Source: Betaproteobacteria bacterium (GTDB taxonomy: Bacteria > Pseudomonadota > Gammaproteobacteria > Burkholderiales > Usitatibacteraceae). Taken from it: a DNA stretch of 64,000 bases. Numbering within the stretch: position 1 is the first letter of the stretch; every line of letters starts with the position of its first letter. The notes beneath the pieces were generated by a model. That model was not told the DNA's origin. It worked only from the letters and a program-made list of their open reading frames with translations, and did no database searches. The stretch lies in assembly GCA_016709665.1 (NCBI GenBank), contig JADJMI010000004.1, positions 124,001-188,000 of the forward strand. Direction: 5' to 3'. Positions 34,653 through 42,926 of the stretch are shown here, piece after piece. The translations under genes were made by a program, and so were the position numbers.

Positions 34653-36656
34653 CTACTCGGGACTGCGGCGCTGCGCGCCGATAGCCACCCTAACCGTATC
34701 GCGCACGCGGACCTCGACCTTCGTCTTTCCGTCGTCCTCGACCGACCAGGGCAGCGGCAGCGTCTCGTTCTGCACCGTGATGACATGCGTTCCGGTCGCG
34801 ACGAAGTCGAACTCGAACCGGCCCTGGGCATCCGTGCGCGAGACATAACGGCCATCGAGCGTGACGGTGACGCCGGGCGCTCCGGCCTCGCTGGCCTCCT
34901 GGGCACCGCTGCGGTTCGCGTCCAGGAAGACCACGCCCTCGACGCGACCGCCGCCGCCCTGCGAAGGGCCGCCCAGCGGCATCGCGCGGCTCCCGCCCCG
35001 ATCCTCGTAGCGGACGACGAGATAAAGCGTCTTCGTCTGGGTCTGCAACGAGATCCGGTCCGGCGGGGGCGCGAGGGGGTCGATGGGCACCAGCTCGCGC
35101 TGGCGGCCGTCGACATAGACGTAATTTCCCTCGATCGACCAGTTGGACGTCACCTGCCACGCGAGGCTCACGTTGGCGCTGGAGGTGCGCTCGCCTCCCT
35201 GCCGGTGCTCGGTGGTGAGCGTGCCGCCGAACAGGGCGCGGGCGGAAACCGGGATGGAGAACGAGGCGGACGCGCCCCAGAGCGTGCCCCGCTGGCCGTC
35301 GAGCTTCTCGCGGCCGCCGGTGAGGCTGGTGTTGAGCACCCAGCCGGAGGGCAGGTTCCAGCCGTGGTCCACCGTGAGCCGGTTGGCGTCGTCCCCCTGG
35401 CCGCTGGAACTGTCGAACCGCAGGCCGGTGTTGCCGTTGTCGTGCGTCCAGCGGGCGTCCGCGAATCCCGAGCCCGCGTTGCCGTTGTACCGGCGCACCG
35501 CACCGCCCGCGCCGAGCGACAGCGTGCGGCTGTAGCGCCAGCGGCCGCTGCCCGAGACGAGAATGCCCGTATCGGCCTCGCCTTCGACCGACCGCAGCAG
35601 GTCCACGCTGCCTTCCGAGGACCATTGCCGGCTGCGCCACGACCCGCGCGCGAATAGTCCCTCGACATCGCTCGCCATGCCCTGACCCGACCACGTGAGG
35701 CCCGGATCGAGGCGATAGCCGCCGAACCCGTACAAGGCGCCCGGCGCGCGCCACTCGCCATCGACCCAAAGGCCCCGGCGCGTATCGCCCGTTTCGCTCG
35801 AGCGGGCGTTGACGGCGTTGGCCTGGATGCTGAGGTCGGTCCACTGCCGGCGCACGACGGCGAGCGTCGAATCGCTGTCGATGAAGTCTTCGGGACGCGT
35901 GGGGTTGTCGAGACGGGAGAACCCGTCCGTGCGCGCGTGGCGGCCAGCGACCGCCCACGATCCCAGGGCAGCCTGCGCGCCGAGCGTCTCCACGTTGCCC
36001 GCCTGCTTCCGAAAGCCGGCGACCGGATATCCCTCCAGGCGACCGGCCTCGCCGGCGCTCGCCTGCAACTCGATTCCGCCGGCCGCCCTTCGCCAATCGG
36101 TGGCCGCGCCGCGCACCACCTGCGTCGGCAGGAAGATGCGCGAAGGCTGGCGCATGAGGGTCGTGCCTGACGGCGTGGTGACGCCGATGTCGGTGTTGGC
36201 CAGCCAGCCGCCATCCAGGGGCAACGCGCGCTGGCGAAGGGTGACGGCGCTTCGCTTGTCCTCCCCGTCCAGGTAGGCATCGAGGGAGAGCGTGCCGTAG
36301 TTGGGCGTTTCGAGGATCGCCGTCGCCCCGCCACCGAGCGACAGTTCGCTGTTGTTCTCGGGCCGGCTGCCCAGGCGGGTCTCGAGCCGCAGGTACCTGG
36401 GCCAGCCCTTGTCGTCGTAGCGGCCCCTGTCGGCGCTTTCATCCACGTCCGGGGCGAGGCCCTCGATCACGCGATCGACATATGCCGGTGCCGCAGCCTT
36501 GGCCGGATCACCCTTCGCCGCTGCCTGCGCCACGCGCGTGGACACGTAACGCTCCTGGGCCGGCGCCGGGCCGGCGAGCGCGAACGCGATCGAGGCGAGC
36601 CCCGCGGCGATCAGGGCAGGAACCGGTACTCGACCGTTTCGCGCTTCTTGCCCCAT
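34653..36656 (-). CDS. Usher-like outer-membrane barrel with C-terminal transthyretin-like domain
   Basis: A 667-residue exported protein with a signal peptide of about residues 9-34, ending APAQ. Most of it is alternating beta-strand sequence with aromatic and Gly residues, like an outer-membrane barrel. The stretch SRIFLPTQVVRGAATDW followed by LQASAGEAGRLEGYPV is reminiscent of fimbrial ushers. Residues about 560-665 form a Cna-B/SdrD-B or carboxypeptidase-regulatory-like domain (EGVVFLDANRSGAQEASEAG). It is shorter than classical ushers (about 800 aa) and I cannot identify a plug domain. The ATG at 36656 overlaps the chaperone-like gene by 46 bases. Usher function is inferred mainly from the neighbouring chaperone and pilin-like genes. 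Confidence 0.7.
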   Translation of the reverse strand: MGQEARNGRVPVPALIAAGLASIAFALAGPAPAQERYVSTRVAQAAAKGDPAKAAAPAYVDRVIEGLAPDVDESADRGRYDDKGWPRYLRLETRLGSRPENNSELSLGGGATAILETPNYGTLSLDAYLDGEDKRSAVTLRQRALPLDGGWLANTDIGVTTPSGTTLMRQPSRIFLPTQVVRGAATDWRRAAGGIELQASAGEAGRLEGYPVAGFRKQAGNVETLGAQAALGSWAVAGRHARTDGFSRLDNPTRPEDFIDSDSTLAVVRRQWTDLSIQANAVNARSSETGDTRRGLWVDGEWRAPGALYGFGGYRLDPGLTWSGQGMASDVEGLFARGSWRSRQWSSEGSVDLLRSVEGEADTGILVSGSGRWRYSRTLSLGAGGAVRRYNGNAGSGFADARWTHDNGNTGLRFDSSSGQGDDANRLTVDHGWNLPSGWVLNTSLTGGREKLDGQRGTLWGASASFSIPVSARALFGGTLTTEHRQGGERTSSANVSLAWQVTSNWSIEGNYVYVDGRQRELVPIDPLAPPPDRISLQTQTKTLYLVVRYEDRGGSRAMPLGGPSQGGGGRVEGVVFLDANRSGAQEASEAGAPGVTVTLDGRYVSRTDAQGRFEFDFVATGTHVITVQNETLPLPWSVEDDGKTKVEVRVRDTVRVAIGAQRRSPE

Positions 36657-37447
36657 TCGAGGGTGCCCTTGATTGTGATGGGGTAGCGGATGTCGGGGAG
36701 CTTTCGCCCCTCCTCGGCCACGGGACGGATCGCGACCTCGCGGTCCATCCCCGGCATGACCGGCAGGTTCTCGGGCGCCATCTCGAACTCGTTGCCCGCC
36801 GCATCCTTGCCCGTGAGGAAGCCGTCGAGCCGGCCGTGCGCGTTGCCCTTGTTGCTGACGGCGAGCACGGGCAGCTTCGCGCCCTTGATGTCGCGAACGC
36901 CCGCGGGGTTCACGACGAGGACCGGCGCGGCCTCCCCCACCTTCACGTAGACGATCACCCCGACGCGGCCCGCCACGGGAACGCTCAGATTGGCCCCTTC
37001 GACATTGGCCGGTTCCTGGCCCTCGACCATGAGCGCGAAGCGGCATTCGCGCGACGCGGTACCCGGCGGCACGCTCACCTCGAAGCGGAATCGGTACTTG
37101 CCATTGGGCGGGATCGTGAGATCGCGGCGCTCGATGGCCACCCACGGGCGGCAGCTGTCGGGCGCCAGTTCGTCCATGAATTTGACGCTGTAGTCGCGCT
37201 GGAACTCCCAGTCGTTGGTGCTCACGCGATACTTGCCGGCCACCGTGCCGACGTGATGGAACTCGAGCACCTCGCGCCGGGTCTTGCCCGGCTCGATGGT
37301 CAGGTCGAAGCGCGACGGGGCGAGGAAGGCCGCGAAGCCCTGCGCGCCGGCGAAACCGGGGGCGGCCAGGGCGGCGGCCGCGAGGGCGACGGCCAGCCCG
37401 TGGCGACCGGCGCCGCGCGAACGTGTCGGTGCCAGACTCGGGCTCAT
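36611..37447 (-). CDS. PapD-like fimbrial chaperone
   Basis: A 278-residue exported protein. A signal peptide (about residues 12-36, GFAGAQ) is followed by two Ig-like beta domains. The first contains FLAPSRFDLTIEPGKTRRE and the segment RPWVAIERRDLTIPPNGK, which resembles the conserved strand region of PapD-family chaperones; the second begins near residue 165. Such chaperones donate a strand to pilin subunits in the periplasm. It lies between a small exported protein (2-base gap) and the usher-like gene (overlap), fully consistent with a chaperone-usher operon, though sequence divergence leaves some doubt. Confidence 0.75.
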   Translation of the reverse strand: MSPSLAPTRSRGAGRHGLAVALAAAALAAPGFAGAQGFAAFLAPSRFDLTIEPGKTRREVLEFHHVGTVAGKYRVSTNDWEFQRDYSVKFMDELAPDSCRPWVAIERRDLTIPPNGKYRFRFEVSVPPGTASRECRFALMVEGQEPANVEGANLSVPVAGRVGVIVYVKVGEAAPVLVVNPAGVRDIKGAKLPVLAVSNKGNAHGRLDGFLTGKDAAGNEFEMAPENLPVMPGMDREVAIRPVAEEGRKLPDIRYPITIKGTLEWGKKRETVEYRFLP

Positions 37448-37449
37448 GT

Positions 37450-37920
37450 TCAGGGCGTGTCCAGCTCGAAGTGGAACTGGATGCGGCGCACGTCCTCGGC
37501 CAGTTGGCGGGCGTCCGTCGTGAGGCGCACCTGGATCGTGTCGTCGAGATACGGCCCCGGAATGGCGCCGGAATAGACGACGACCCGCTCGCCCGAGGCG
37601 AGGCGGCCCGGAAGCAGGCGACCGTGGGTGGTCCACTCGGCGCGCACGGTCGAGCTGCCATCGGGCGGCAACGCCATGTAGATGTTGCCCTGCCGCCCGG
37701 CGTAGGCGCGCGTGTCGATGCGCACGTTCACCCGGATGTTCATGTGCAGCGTGTTGATGCCCGAGCGCAGCGCCTGGCTTTCCCACTGCCAGGTGGCATT
37801 GGGGGGGATCACCTGGCTCGCCGAATCGTCCAGCCGGATGGTTGCCGCGAGCGCCGGGAGCGCCGCCAGCGCGCAGGCGGCGGCGAGCAGGCGGATCGGG
37901 AGCGCGCGGCACGCGCTCAT
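37450..37920 (-). CDS. Small exported protein of the pilus-like cluster
   Basis: A 156-residue exported protein with a signal peptide (residues 1-25, PALAAT). The mature part is predicted beta-rich, with WQWESQALRSGINTLHMNIRVNVRIDTR and later IRRIQFHFELDTP-like alternation near its end. I do not recognise the family. Its start overlaps the stop of the upstream pilin-like gene (ATGA) and it ends 2 bases before the chaperone gene, so it is part of the same transcript. A minor subunit or tip/adaptor role is a guess from position. Confidence 0.75.
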   Translation of the reverse strand: MSACRALPIRLLAAACALAALPALAATIRLDDSASQVIPPNATWQWESQALRSGINTLHMNIRVNVRIDTRAYAGRQGNIYMALPPDGSSTVRAEWTTHGRLLPGRLASGERVVVYSGAIPGPYLDDTIQVRLTTDARQLAEDVRRIQFHFELDTP

Positions 37921-38555
37921 GGGGTGACGAGCGTGTAGGTCACGCGTCCCGTGTACGTGCCGGACGGGCGCACCGCGGTGTTGGCATAGGCGAAGGTGTG
38001 GCAGTTTTCGCGCAGCGTGCCTTGCGTCACGGTGGTGAGCGTCTGCGTGCCGCCGTTGAATGTGCCGGCCGGAATCGCATTGGGGTTCGCGTCGCCACCC
38101 AGGGCGGATACGGTCCAGCTGATCTCCGTGAAGGGGATCGCGTCGCCGTCGGCGTTCACGAGATTCGCCGGGGAAGTCACTTGCAGCGTCGCGGTACCCG
38201 GGTCGGCCGCGACGCGACGCTGGTAGGCGGCGCCGACGTAGACCTGCGCGGGCGGGGCGCAGACCGTGAAGTTGTCGTAGGGGCTCACGGACTGCGTGCT
38301 GTTGCTGGTCATCGCGACCGGCGTGCCGCTCACCACCTGGGCCGGGGTGAGCGTGGCCGTCACGGTGTTGATCGTGGCGTTGTTGGCCCAGAAGGCGCCG
38401 CTGTTGCCCACGGCGAGAAAGACCCGCCGAGGATTGTTCGTGCCGAGGCCGGTGATGATCCAAGCCTCGGACGCCAGCGGAAAAAGCGAAAGCCCCGCCA
38501 GGAGCAGGGCACGGAATTGGCGAGGGGAACAGGAAGCGGGTCGTGGCACGTTCAT
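37917..38555 (-). CDS. Pilin-like exported protein (minor subunit candidate)
   Basis: A 212-residue exported protein with a signal peptide ending near LASEA (residue 30). The mature part is beta-rich, low in charge and high in Thr/Asn/Ala. The C-terminal pattern FAYANTAVRPSGTYTGRVTY is nearly repeated in the product of the upstream gene (FAYANAAVVPPGTYGG), so the two are paralogs. The GTY-x-VTYT ending resembles pilins of the archaic chaperone-usher type (SCPU domain), which is the basis for the call. Two cysteines are present, in FTVCAPP and ENCHTF. A strong hairpin separates it from the upstream gene. Confidence 0.7.
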   Translation of the reverse strand: MNVPRPASCSPRQFRALLLAGLSLFPLASEAWIITGLGTNNPRRVFLAVGNSGAFWANNATINTVTATLTPAQVVSGTPVAMTSNSTQSVSPYDNFTVCAPPAQVYVGAAYQRRVAADPGTATLQVTSPANLVNADGDAIPFTEISWTVSALGGDANPNAIPAGTFNGGTQTLTTVTQGTLRENCHTFAYANTAVRPSGTYTGRVTYTLVTP

Positions 38556-38617
38556 GGTCTCGAGGTTGGGCGCGATGGGGCTCCCTTTCCAATCGCCGCC
38601 GCCCTTTCATTATGGCA

Positions 38618-38643
38618 CCGGGGCCCCTGTCGAGGGGCCCCGG
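38618..38643 (-). terminator. Strong intercistronic hairpin after the major pilin-like gene
   Basis: CCGGGGCCCCT and AGGGGCCCCGG form a perfect 11-bp GC-rich stem with a GTCG tetraloop, 17 bases after the pilin-like stop. No T-run follows on the minus strand, so it may act as a partial terminator or protect the upstream mRNA, setting subunit ratios. Confidence 0.6.
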
Positions 38644-38660
38644 CGCGGGACGGGACTGCC

Positions 38661-39248
38661 TTAAGGCATGGTCACCGTGTAGGTGACGCGGCTGTTGTTG
38701 GCGTTCACGCCACCGTACGTGCCGGGCGGGACGACGGCCGCGTTGGCGTACGCGAACGTCCAGGTGTCCGTCAGGTTCGTGACCTTGGTGCCGATGTTCG
38801 GGGTGATCGTGACCGGGGCGCTCGTGCCGCCGTCCACGAAGGTCGGGTGCGTGATGGTGGCGCCCGTGCCCGTGATCTGGGTGAACGAAATGGTGTCGCC
38901 GATGCCGTTGCTGAGGGCACCCGTCGTCGCGGCGGTGAGGGCGATGTTGCCGTTGTTGCCCACCACGCGGACGTTGAACGAACCCGGGGCGGCCACGGAG
39001 CCGGCGCCGACGCTGGCGGCCGGGACCGTGATGGTCACGCCGTCGATCGTCGTGTTGTCGGCGAGCAGCGTGCCGGTGCCGACCTGCAGGAAGAGCACCT
39101 TCGGGATCACGACCTGGAAGTCGAGGCGGGCGCGGGCGCCCGGCGCCAGGGTGTTGGCCCCGGTGACCACGTTGGACTCGGCCGAGGCAAGAAGCGGAAG
39201 CGCCATCGCGACGGCGAGGGCCAGCTTGGTGAGGTTCGAGGCTTTCAT
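38661..39248 (-). CDS. Pilin-like exported protein (major subunit candidate)
   Basis: A 195-residue exported protein with a signal peptide (residues 1-23, LLASAE). The mature part is Thr/Gly/Asn/Ala-rich, beta-rich, has no cysteine, and ends YTVTMP after FAYANAAVVPPGTYGG. The ending is shared with the next gene's product. It is first in the cluster, directly behind the promoter region, and is followed by a strong hairpin, which suggests a high-dose structural subunit. Family assignment (archaic chaperone-usher pilin) is an inference; no literal domain signature is certain. ATG at 39248 preceded by GGAG. Confidence 0.72.
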   Translation of the reverse strand: MKASNLTKLALAVAMALPLLASAESNVVTGANTLAPGARARLDFQVVIPKVLFLQVGTGTLLADNTTIDGVTITVPAASVGAGSVAAPGSFNVRVVGNNGNIALTAATTGALSNGIGDTISFTQITGTGATITHPTFVDGGTSAPVTITPNIGTKVTNLTDTWTFAYANAAVVPPGTYGGVNANNSRVTYTVTMP

Positions 39249-39495
39249 CGTTTCAATCTCCTGTTTGCAAGCGCGTTGTTCGTCAATATGGGGCACGGAT
39301 CCCTTTCCGAGGGTGGTTCCGGCGTCACCGCCGGCTTGACCACCAAGTTCCCCATCCACGACGCCATTAGGCGCCGGGATGCCCTGCAAGTATGTGAATG
39401 GCCTCACAATTATGCGGCAATTGCCGGCTCGGGCCATTTCATCCGTAGGAATTTCCCCTACAGGGCGAAGTATCCGCCGGCGGGGCCCCGTTTTC

Positions 39496-39509
39496 TTGAC
39501 CTAGGTCGA
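39496..39509 (-). promoter_or_regulatory. CRP/FNR-superfamily-like palindrome upstream of the pilus-like cluster
   Basis: The plus strand reads TTGACCTAGGTCGA, with GACCTAGGTC a perfect palindrome. On the minus strand a -10-like GATACT (4 of 6 matches) lies 21 bases downstream at 39474-39469. This puts transcription start near 39462, about 214 bases before the first gene. The core matches the site upstream of porin-cytochrome module 1. Confidence 0.5.
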
Positions 39510-39518
39510 ATCCCGCTG

Positions 39519-39983
39519 CTAGGCGCCGCCGGGGTATCCGGCCCTGCGCCAGGCCTCGTACACCGCCACGGCCACCGCGTTCGAGAGGTTGATGCTGCGG
39601 TTGCCCGGGACCATGGGCAGCCGGATGCGGTCCGCCGGGGCGAATTGCGCCAGGACGGGCTCCGGAAGCCCGGCCGTCTCCGGGCCGAAGACCAGGACAT
39701 CGTCCGGCGCCAGGTCCGACTCGCCCAGCAGCCGCGAGGACCGGGTGGTGAATGCGCGTAAACGACGCCCGGCAAGCGCGTCCCGGCAAGCGGACCAGCC
39801 GGCGTGCACCCGCACGTTCGCGAGTTCGTGGTAATCCAGCCCCGCCCGCTTGAGTTGCCGGTCCGCCATCGAGAATCCCAGGGGTTCGACGAGGTGAAGC
39901 GGCGTTGCCGTATTCGCGCAGAGACGAATGACGTTGCCCGCGTTGGGGGGGATCTCCGGCTGGAAAAGGACGACGTCGACCAT
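39519..39983 (-). CDS. trmL: tRNA (cytidine/uridine-34) 2'-O-methyltransferase TrmL
   Basis: A 154-residue SPOUT methyltransferase that modifies the wobble base of leucine tRNAs. Family motifs are FQPEIPPNAGNVIRLCANT near the N-terminus, VFGPETAGLP near residue 105, and the knot segment IRLPMVPGNRSINLSNAVAV near the C-terminus. Length is typical. It follows comF on the minus strand with a 3-base gap. Confidence 0.96.
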   Translation of the reverse strand: MVDVVLFQPEIPPNAGNVIRLCANTATPLHLVEPLGFSMADRQLKRAGLDYHELANVRVHAGWSACRDALAGRRLRAFTTRSSRLLGESDLAPDDVLVFGPETAGLPEPVLAQFAPADRIRLPMVPGNRSINLSNAVAVAVYEAWRRAGYPGGA

Positions 39984-39986
39984 CGC

Positions 39987-40745
39987 TCAGGCGTCCTGGC
40001 CCGGCGGCGGCGTCCGGGCCACCACCCAGCCAACGACCTCCCGGGCGCCCGCCCCTCGCAGCTCGCGGGCCAGCGCTTCGAGGGTCGCCCCCGTAGTGGT
40101 GACGTCGTCGACGAGCACGACGCGAAGGCCCTCGACTGCCGCGCAGCGGAAGGCGCCCCGCAGGTTGCGCTCCCGGGCCTTGCGGGGGAGCCCAGTCTGC
40201 GGGGGCGTGTGTCGCACCTTTCGCAGAAGCGCCGGATGCCAAGGGACGTCCAGTTCGCGGGCCACGCGCTTCGCCAGTACTGCCGCCGGATTGAATCCGC
40301 GCTCCCGAAGGCGCCGGTCGGAGGCCGGCGACGGCAGGACGAGATCCGGGCGGGCGCCGGCGGCGACCGCCTGTGCGAGCGCCGTTCCGAGAAAATCCCC
40401 CACGGCCAGGTCGCCCGCGAACTTGAAGCGCTGGACCAGCCGGTCCAGCGGGAACCGGTACTCGAAGGCGGCCACGAGCGCATCGAGCGGGCGACGGCGG
40501 CACGGGCACGGACCGCCCGGGCCGGGAACCGCCAGGGAACGTGCGCACCCGGGACACAGGGAGCCGGCACGGGGCACGAGGTCCTCGCAAGAAGAGCACA
40601 GCGGTCGCATGCCCGCATTGTCGAGGCAAAGCAGGCAGTCGCGCGACCCGAGCAGCGCGGTCGCGCCCGTTTCGCCTAATTTTTGGGCAATCGTCCGGGT
40701 CGATCGCCAGAGCGCTTTGACAGGGGATGAAAAATCCTGAATCAT
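39987..40745 (-). CDS. ComF-family phosphoribosyltransferase-like protein
   Basis: A 252-residue ComF/GntX-type protein. The N-terminal part has paired Cys motifs (CLLC, CSSC, CPGC, CPC) expected to bind zinc. The C-terminal half is a type I phosphoribosyltransferase fold with the PRPP loop VVLVDDVTTTGATL. ComF-like proteins are linked to natural DNA uptake in some species, but their reaction is not established. It is divergent from bioB, a frequent neighbour in betaproteobacteria. Confidence 0.92.
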   Translation of the reverse strand: MIQDFSSPVKALWRSTRTIAQKLGETGATALLGSRDCLLCLDNAGMRPLCSSCEDLVPRAGSLCPGCARSLAVPGPGGPCPCRRRPLDALVAAFEYRFPLDRLVQRFKFAGDLAVGDFLGTALAQAVAAGARPDLVLPSPASDRRLRERGFNPAAVLAKRVARELDVPWHPALLRKVRHTPPQTGLPRKARERNLRGAFRCAAVEGLRVVLVDDVTTTGATLEALARELRGAGAREVVGWVVARTPPPGQDA

Positions 40746-40782
40746 CAGCAACTTGCACCTTTCCTTTTCCGAAAGAGCTTCC

Positions 40783-41760
40783 TTGGACCACGCCGCCCCC
40801 GTCGCCTTCGCACCCCCTGCCGACCCCCGCACCCGGGCCTTGAGGCAGGAAGCGCTCGCGCTCCTCGACCTTCCCTTCAACGATCTTCTCTTCCGCGCGC
40901 AGACAGTCCACCGCGAAAATTTCGATCCGAACCGCGTCCAGCGCTCCACGTTGCTGTCGATCAAGACCGGCGGTTGTTCCGAAGATTGTGGCTACTGCCC
41001 CCAGTCGGCGCGCCATCCGGCCGGCGTCGAGAACGAGCCGATGCTCGCCGTCGACGCCGTGGTCGAGGCCGCGAAGGCGGCCAAGGCCAACGGCGCTTCG
41101 CGCTTCTGCATGGGAGCGGCCTGGCGCGGCCCCAAGGCACGCGACCTGGAGCCGGTGCTCGACATGGTGCGCGAGGTGAAGAAGCTCGGTCTCGAGACGT
41201 GCTGCACGCTCGGCATGCTCAAGGACGGGCAGGCCGAGCAGCTTCGCGACGCCGGCCTCGACTACTACAACCACAACCTCGACACCGCGCCCGAGTTCTA
41301 CGGCGAGATCATCACCACGCGCGAATACCGCGACCGCCTCGACACGCTCGAGCGCGTGCGCGGCGCCGGCATCCACGTGTGCAGCGGCGGCATCGTCGGC
41401 ATGGGCGAGTCCCGGGCCGAGCGCGCGGGTCTCCTGGCGCAGCTCGCGGGTCTGGATCCCCAGCCCGAGTCGGTGCCCATCAACCAGCTGGTGCAGGTCG
41501 AAGGCACGCCCCTCGCCGGCACGGAAGCATTCCCGTGGACGGAGTTCGTCCGCACCATCGCCGTCGCACGCATCCTGATGCCGAAGAGCTTCGTGCGCCT
41601 GTCCGCGGGGCGCACCCAGATGCACGAGGCCGTCCAGGCGCTCTGCTTCCTGGCGGGCGCCAATTCCATCTTCTACGGCGAGAAGCTCCTCACCACGGGC
41701 AATCCCGAGGTCGCGCGCGACGACGCGCTCTTCGCCGCGCTCGGCATCGCCCCGGCCTGA
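40783..41760 (+). CDS. bioB: Biotin synthase
   Basis: A radical-SAM enzyme inserting sulfur into dethiobiotin. The CxxxCxxC cluster motif is CSEDCGYC, with SIKTGGC before it and YYNHNLDT, CSGGIVGMGE and SAGRTQM further on. No ATG is available at the N-terminus. TTG at 40783 (325 residues, AAAGAG upstream) is preferred; TTG at 40753 would add 10 residues and leave only 7 bases to the divergent comF start. It is the first gene of a tight bioB-F-H-C-D operon. Confidence 0.96.
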   Translation: MDHAAPVAFAPPADPRTRALRQEALALLDLPFNDLLFRAQTVHRENFDPNRVQRSTLLSIKTGGCSEDCGYCPQSARHPAGVENEPMLAVDAVVEAAKAAKANGASRFCMGAAWRGPKARDLEPVLDMVREVKKLGLETCCTLGMLKDGQAEQLRDAGLDYYNHNLDTAPEFYGEIITTREYRDRLDTLERVRGAGIHVCSGGIVGMGESRAERAGLLAQLAGLDPQPESVPINQLVQVEGTPLAGTEAFPWTEFVRTIAVARILMPKSFVRLSAGRTQMHEAVQALCFLAGANSIFYGEKLLTTGNPEVARDDALFAALGIAPA

Positions 41761-41762
41761 CG

Positions 41763-42926
41763 TTGGGCGCCTTCGCGGGCATCGCGCGCATCCGGCGCGA
41801 TCTCGACGGGCTCGCCCGAGAGGGGCTCCTGCGTGCCCGCCGCACGCTCGATTCGCCGCAGGGCCCATCCGTCCTCGAGTCGGGCGCGACGCTCGCCAAC
41901 TTCGCTTCCAACGACTACCTCGGGCTCGCGAACGACCCTCGGGTGATCGAAGCGGCCCGTGACGCCCTCGGGCGGTACGGGTTCGGCGCGGGAGCTTCGC
42001 CGCTCGTCGTCGGCCACACGCGCTCGCACGCGGAGGCCGAGCGCGCCTTTGCCGCCTTCACCGGCCTCCCGCGCGCCCTTCTCTTCGCGAGCGGCTACGC
42101 GGCCAACCTCGGCATCCTGGCCGCGCTGGCCGATCGCGAGTCCGCCGTGTTCGCCGACCGGCTGGACCACGCGTGCCTCGTCGACGGCGCGCTGCTTTCG
42201 CGAGCCGGCTTCCATCGCTACCCTCACGGCGACCTCGCGGTGCTGGAGCGGCAGCTCGCCGCCTCGACGGCCCGAACTCGCCTCATCGCGACGGACGCCG
42301 TCTTCAGCATGGACGGCGACGTCGCGCCGTTGCCGGAACTGCTCGCCCTCGCCGAGCGTTTCGACGCCTGGCTCGTCGTCGATGACGCTCACGGCATCGG
42401 GGTACTGGGACGGGGCCGCGGATCGCTCGCCCATTTCGGCATCGCCTCCGAGCGCATCGTGTACATGGCGACCCTGGGCAAGGCGCTCGGTGGCTACGGC
42501 GCCTTCGTGGCCGGGGCGCCCGAAGTCATCGAGTGGCTGATGCAGCGGGCCCGCCCCTACGTCTTCTCGACGGCTCTGCCTCCCGCCGCTGCCGCCGCGG
42601 CGACCGCGGCGTTGGCCATCGTCGCGGCCGAGCCCGAGCGCGTCGAACGGCTCCTCGGTCATGTCGCCACGTTCCGGGAAGGGCTCGCAAAGGCCGGCAT
42701 CGCCGGCTCCTCGCCGACCGCGATCCAGCCCGTCATCGTGGGCGATGCCTCGCGGGCCGTCGCCTTATCCGCGGGCCTGCGTGAGCGGGGCCACCTCGTG
42801 CCCGCGATCCGCCCGCCCACGGTGCCGGCGGGCACCTCCCGCCTCCGGGTATCGCTTTCCTCGGAGCACTCCCCGGCGCAAGTGGCCTGCCTCGTGCGCG
42901 ATCTCGCCGAGACCCTCGCCGCATGA
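41763..42926 (+). CDS. bioF: 8-amino-7-oxononanoate synthase
   Basis: A 387-residue PLP enzyme condensing pimeloyl-ACP with alanine. Conserved parts are NDYLGLA, GAGASPLVVGHT, ATDAVFSMDGDVAPL, VDDAHGIGVLG and the PLP lysine in ATLGKALGGYG. The start is TTG at 41763, 2 bases after the bioB stop. A longer in-frame reading through bioB is spurious. It overlaps bioH by ATGA. Confidence 0.96.
   Translation: MGAFAGIARIRRDLDGLAREGLLRARRTLDSPQGPSVLESGATLANFASNDYLGLANDPRVIEAARDALGRYGFGAGASPLVVGHTRSHAEAERAFAAFTGLPRALLFASGYAANLGILAALADRESAVFADRLDHACLVDGALLSRAGFHRYPHGDLAVLERQLAASTARTRLIATDAVFSMDGDVAPLPELLALAERFDAWLVVDDAHGIGVLGRGRGSLAHFGIASERIVYMATLGKALGGYGAFVAGAPEVIEWLMQRARPYVFSTALPPAAAAAATAALAIVAAEPERVERLLGHVATFREGLAKAGIAGSSPTAIQPVIVGDASRAVALSAGLRERGHLVPAIRPPTVPAGTSRLRVSLSSEHSPAQVACLVRDLAETLAA

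Noticed and set aside
34653..37661. A 1002-residue frame for the usher-like protein
   Set aside because: The N-terminal part reads through the chaperone gene in another frame and has Arg-rich, low-complexity character. A signal peptide starts only after the ATG at 36656.
40974..42926. A 650-residue frame ending in BioF
   Set aside because: The first part overlaps bioB out of frame and is Arg-rich; BioF similarity begins only at the TTG at 41763.
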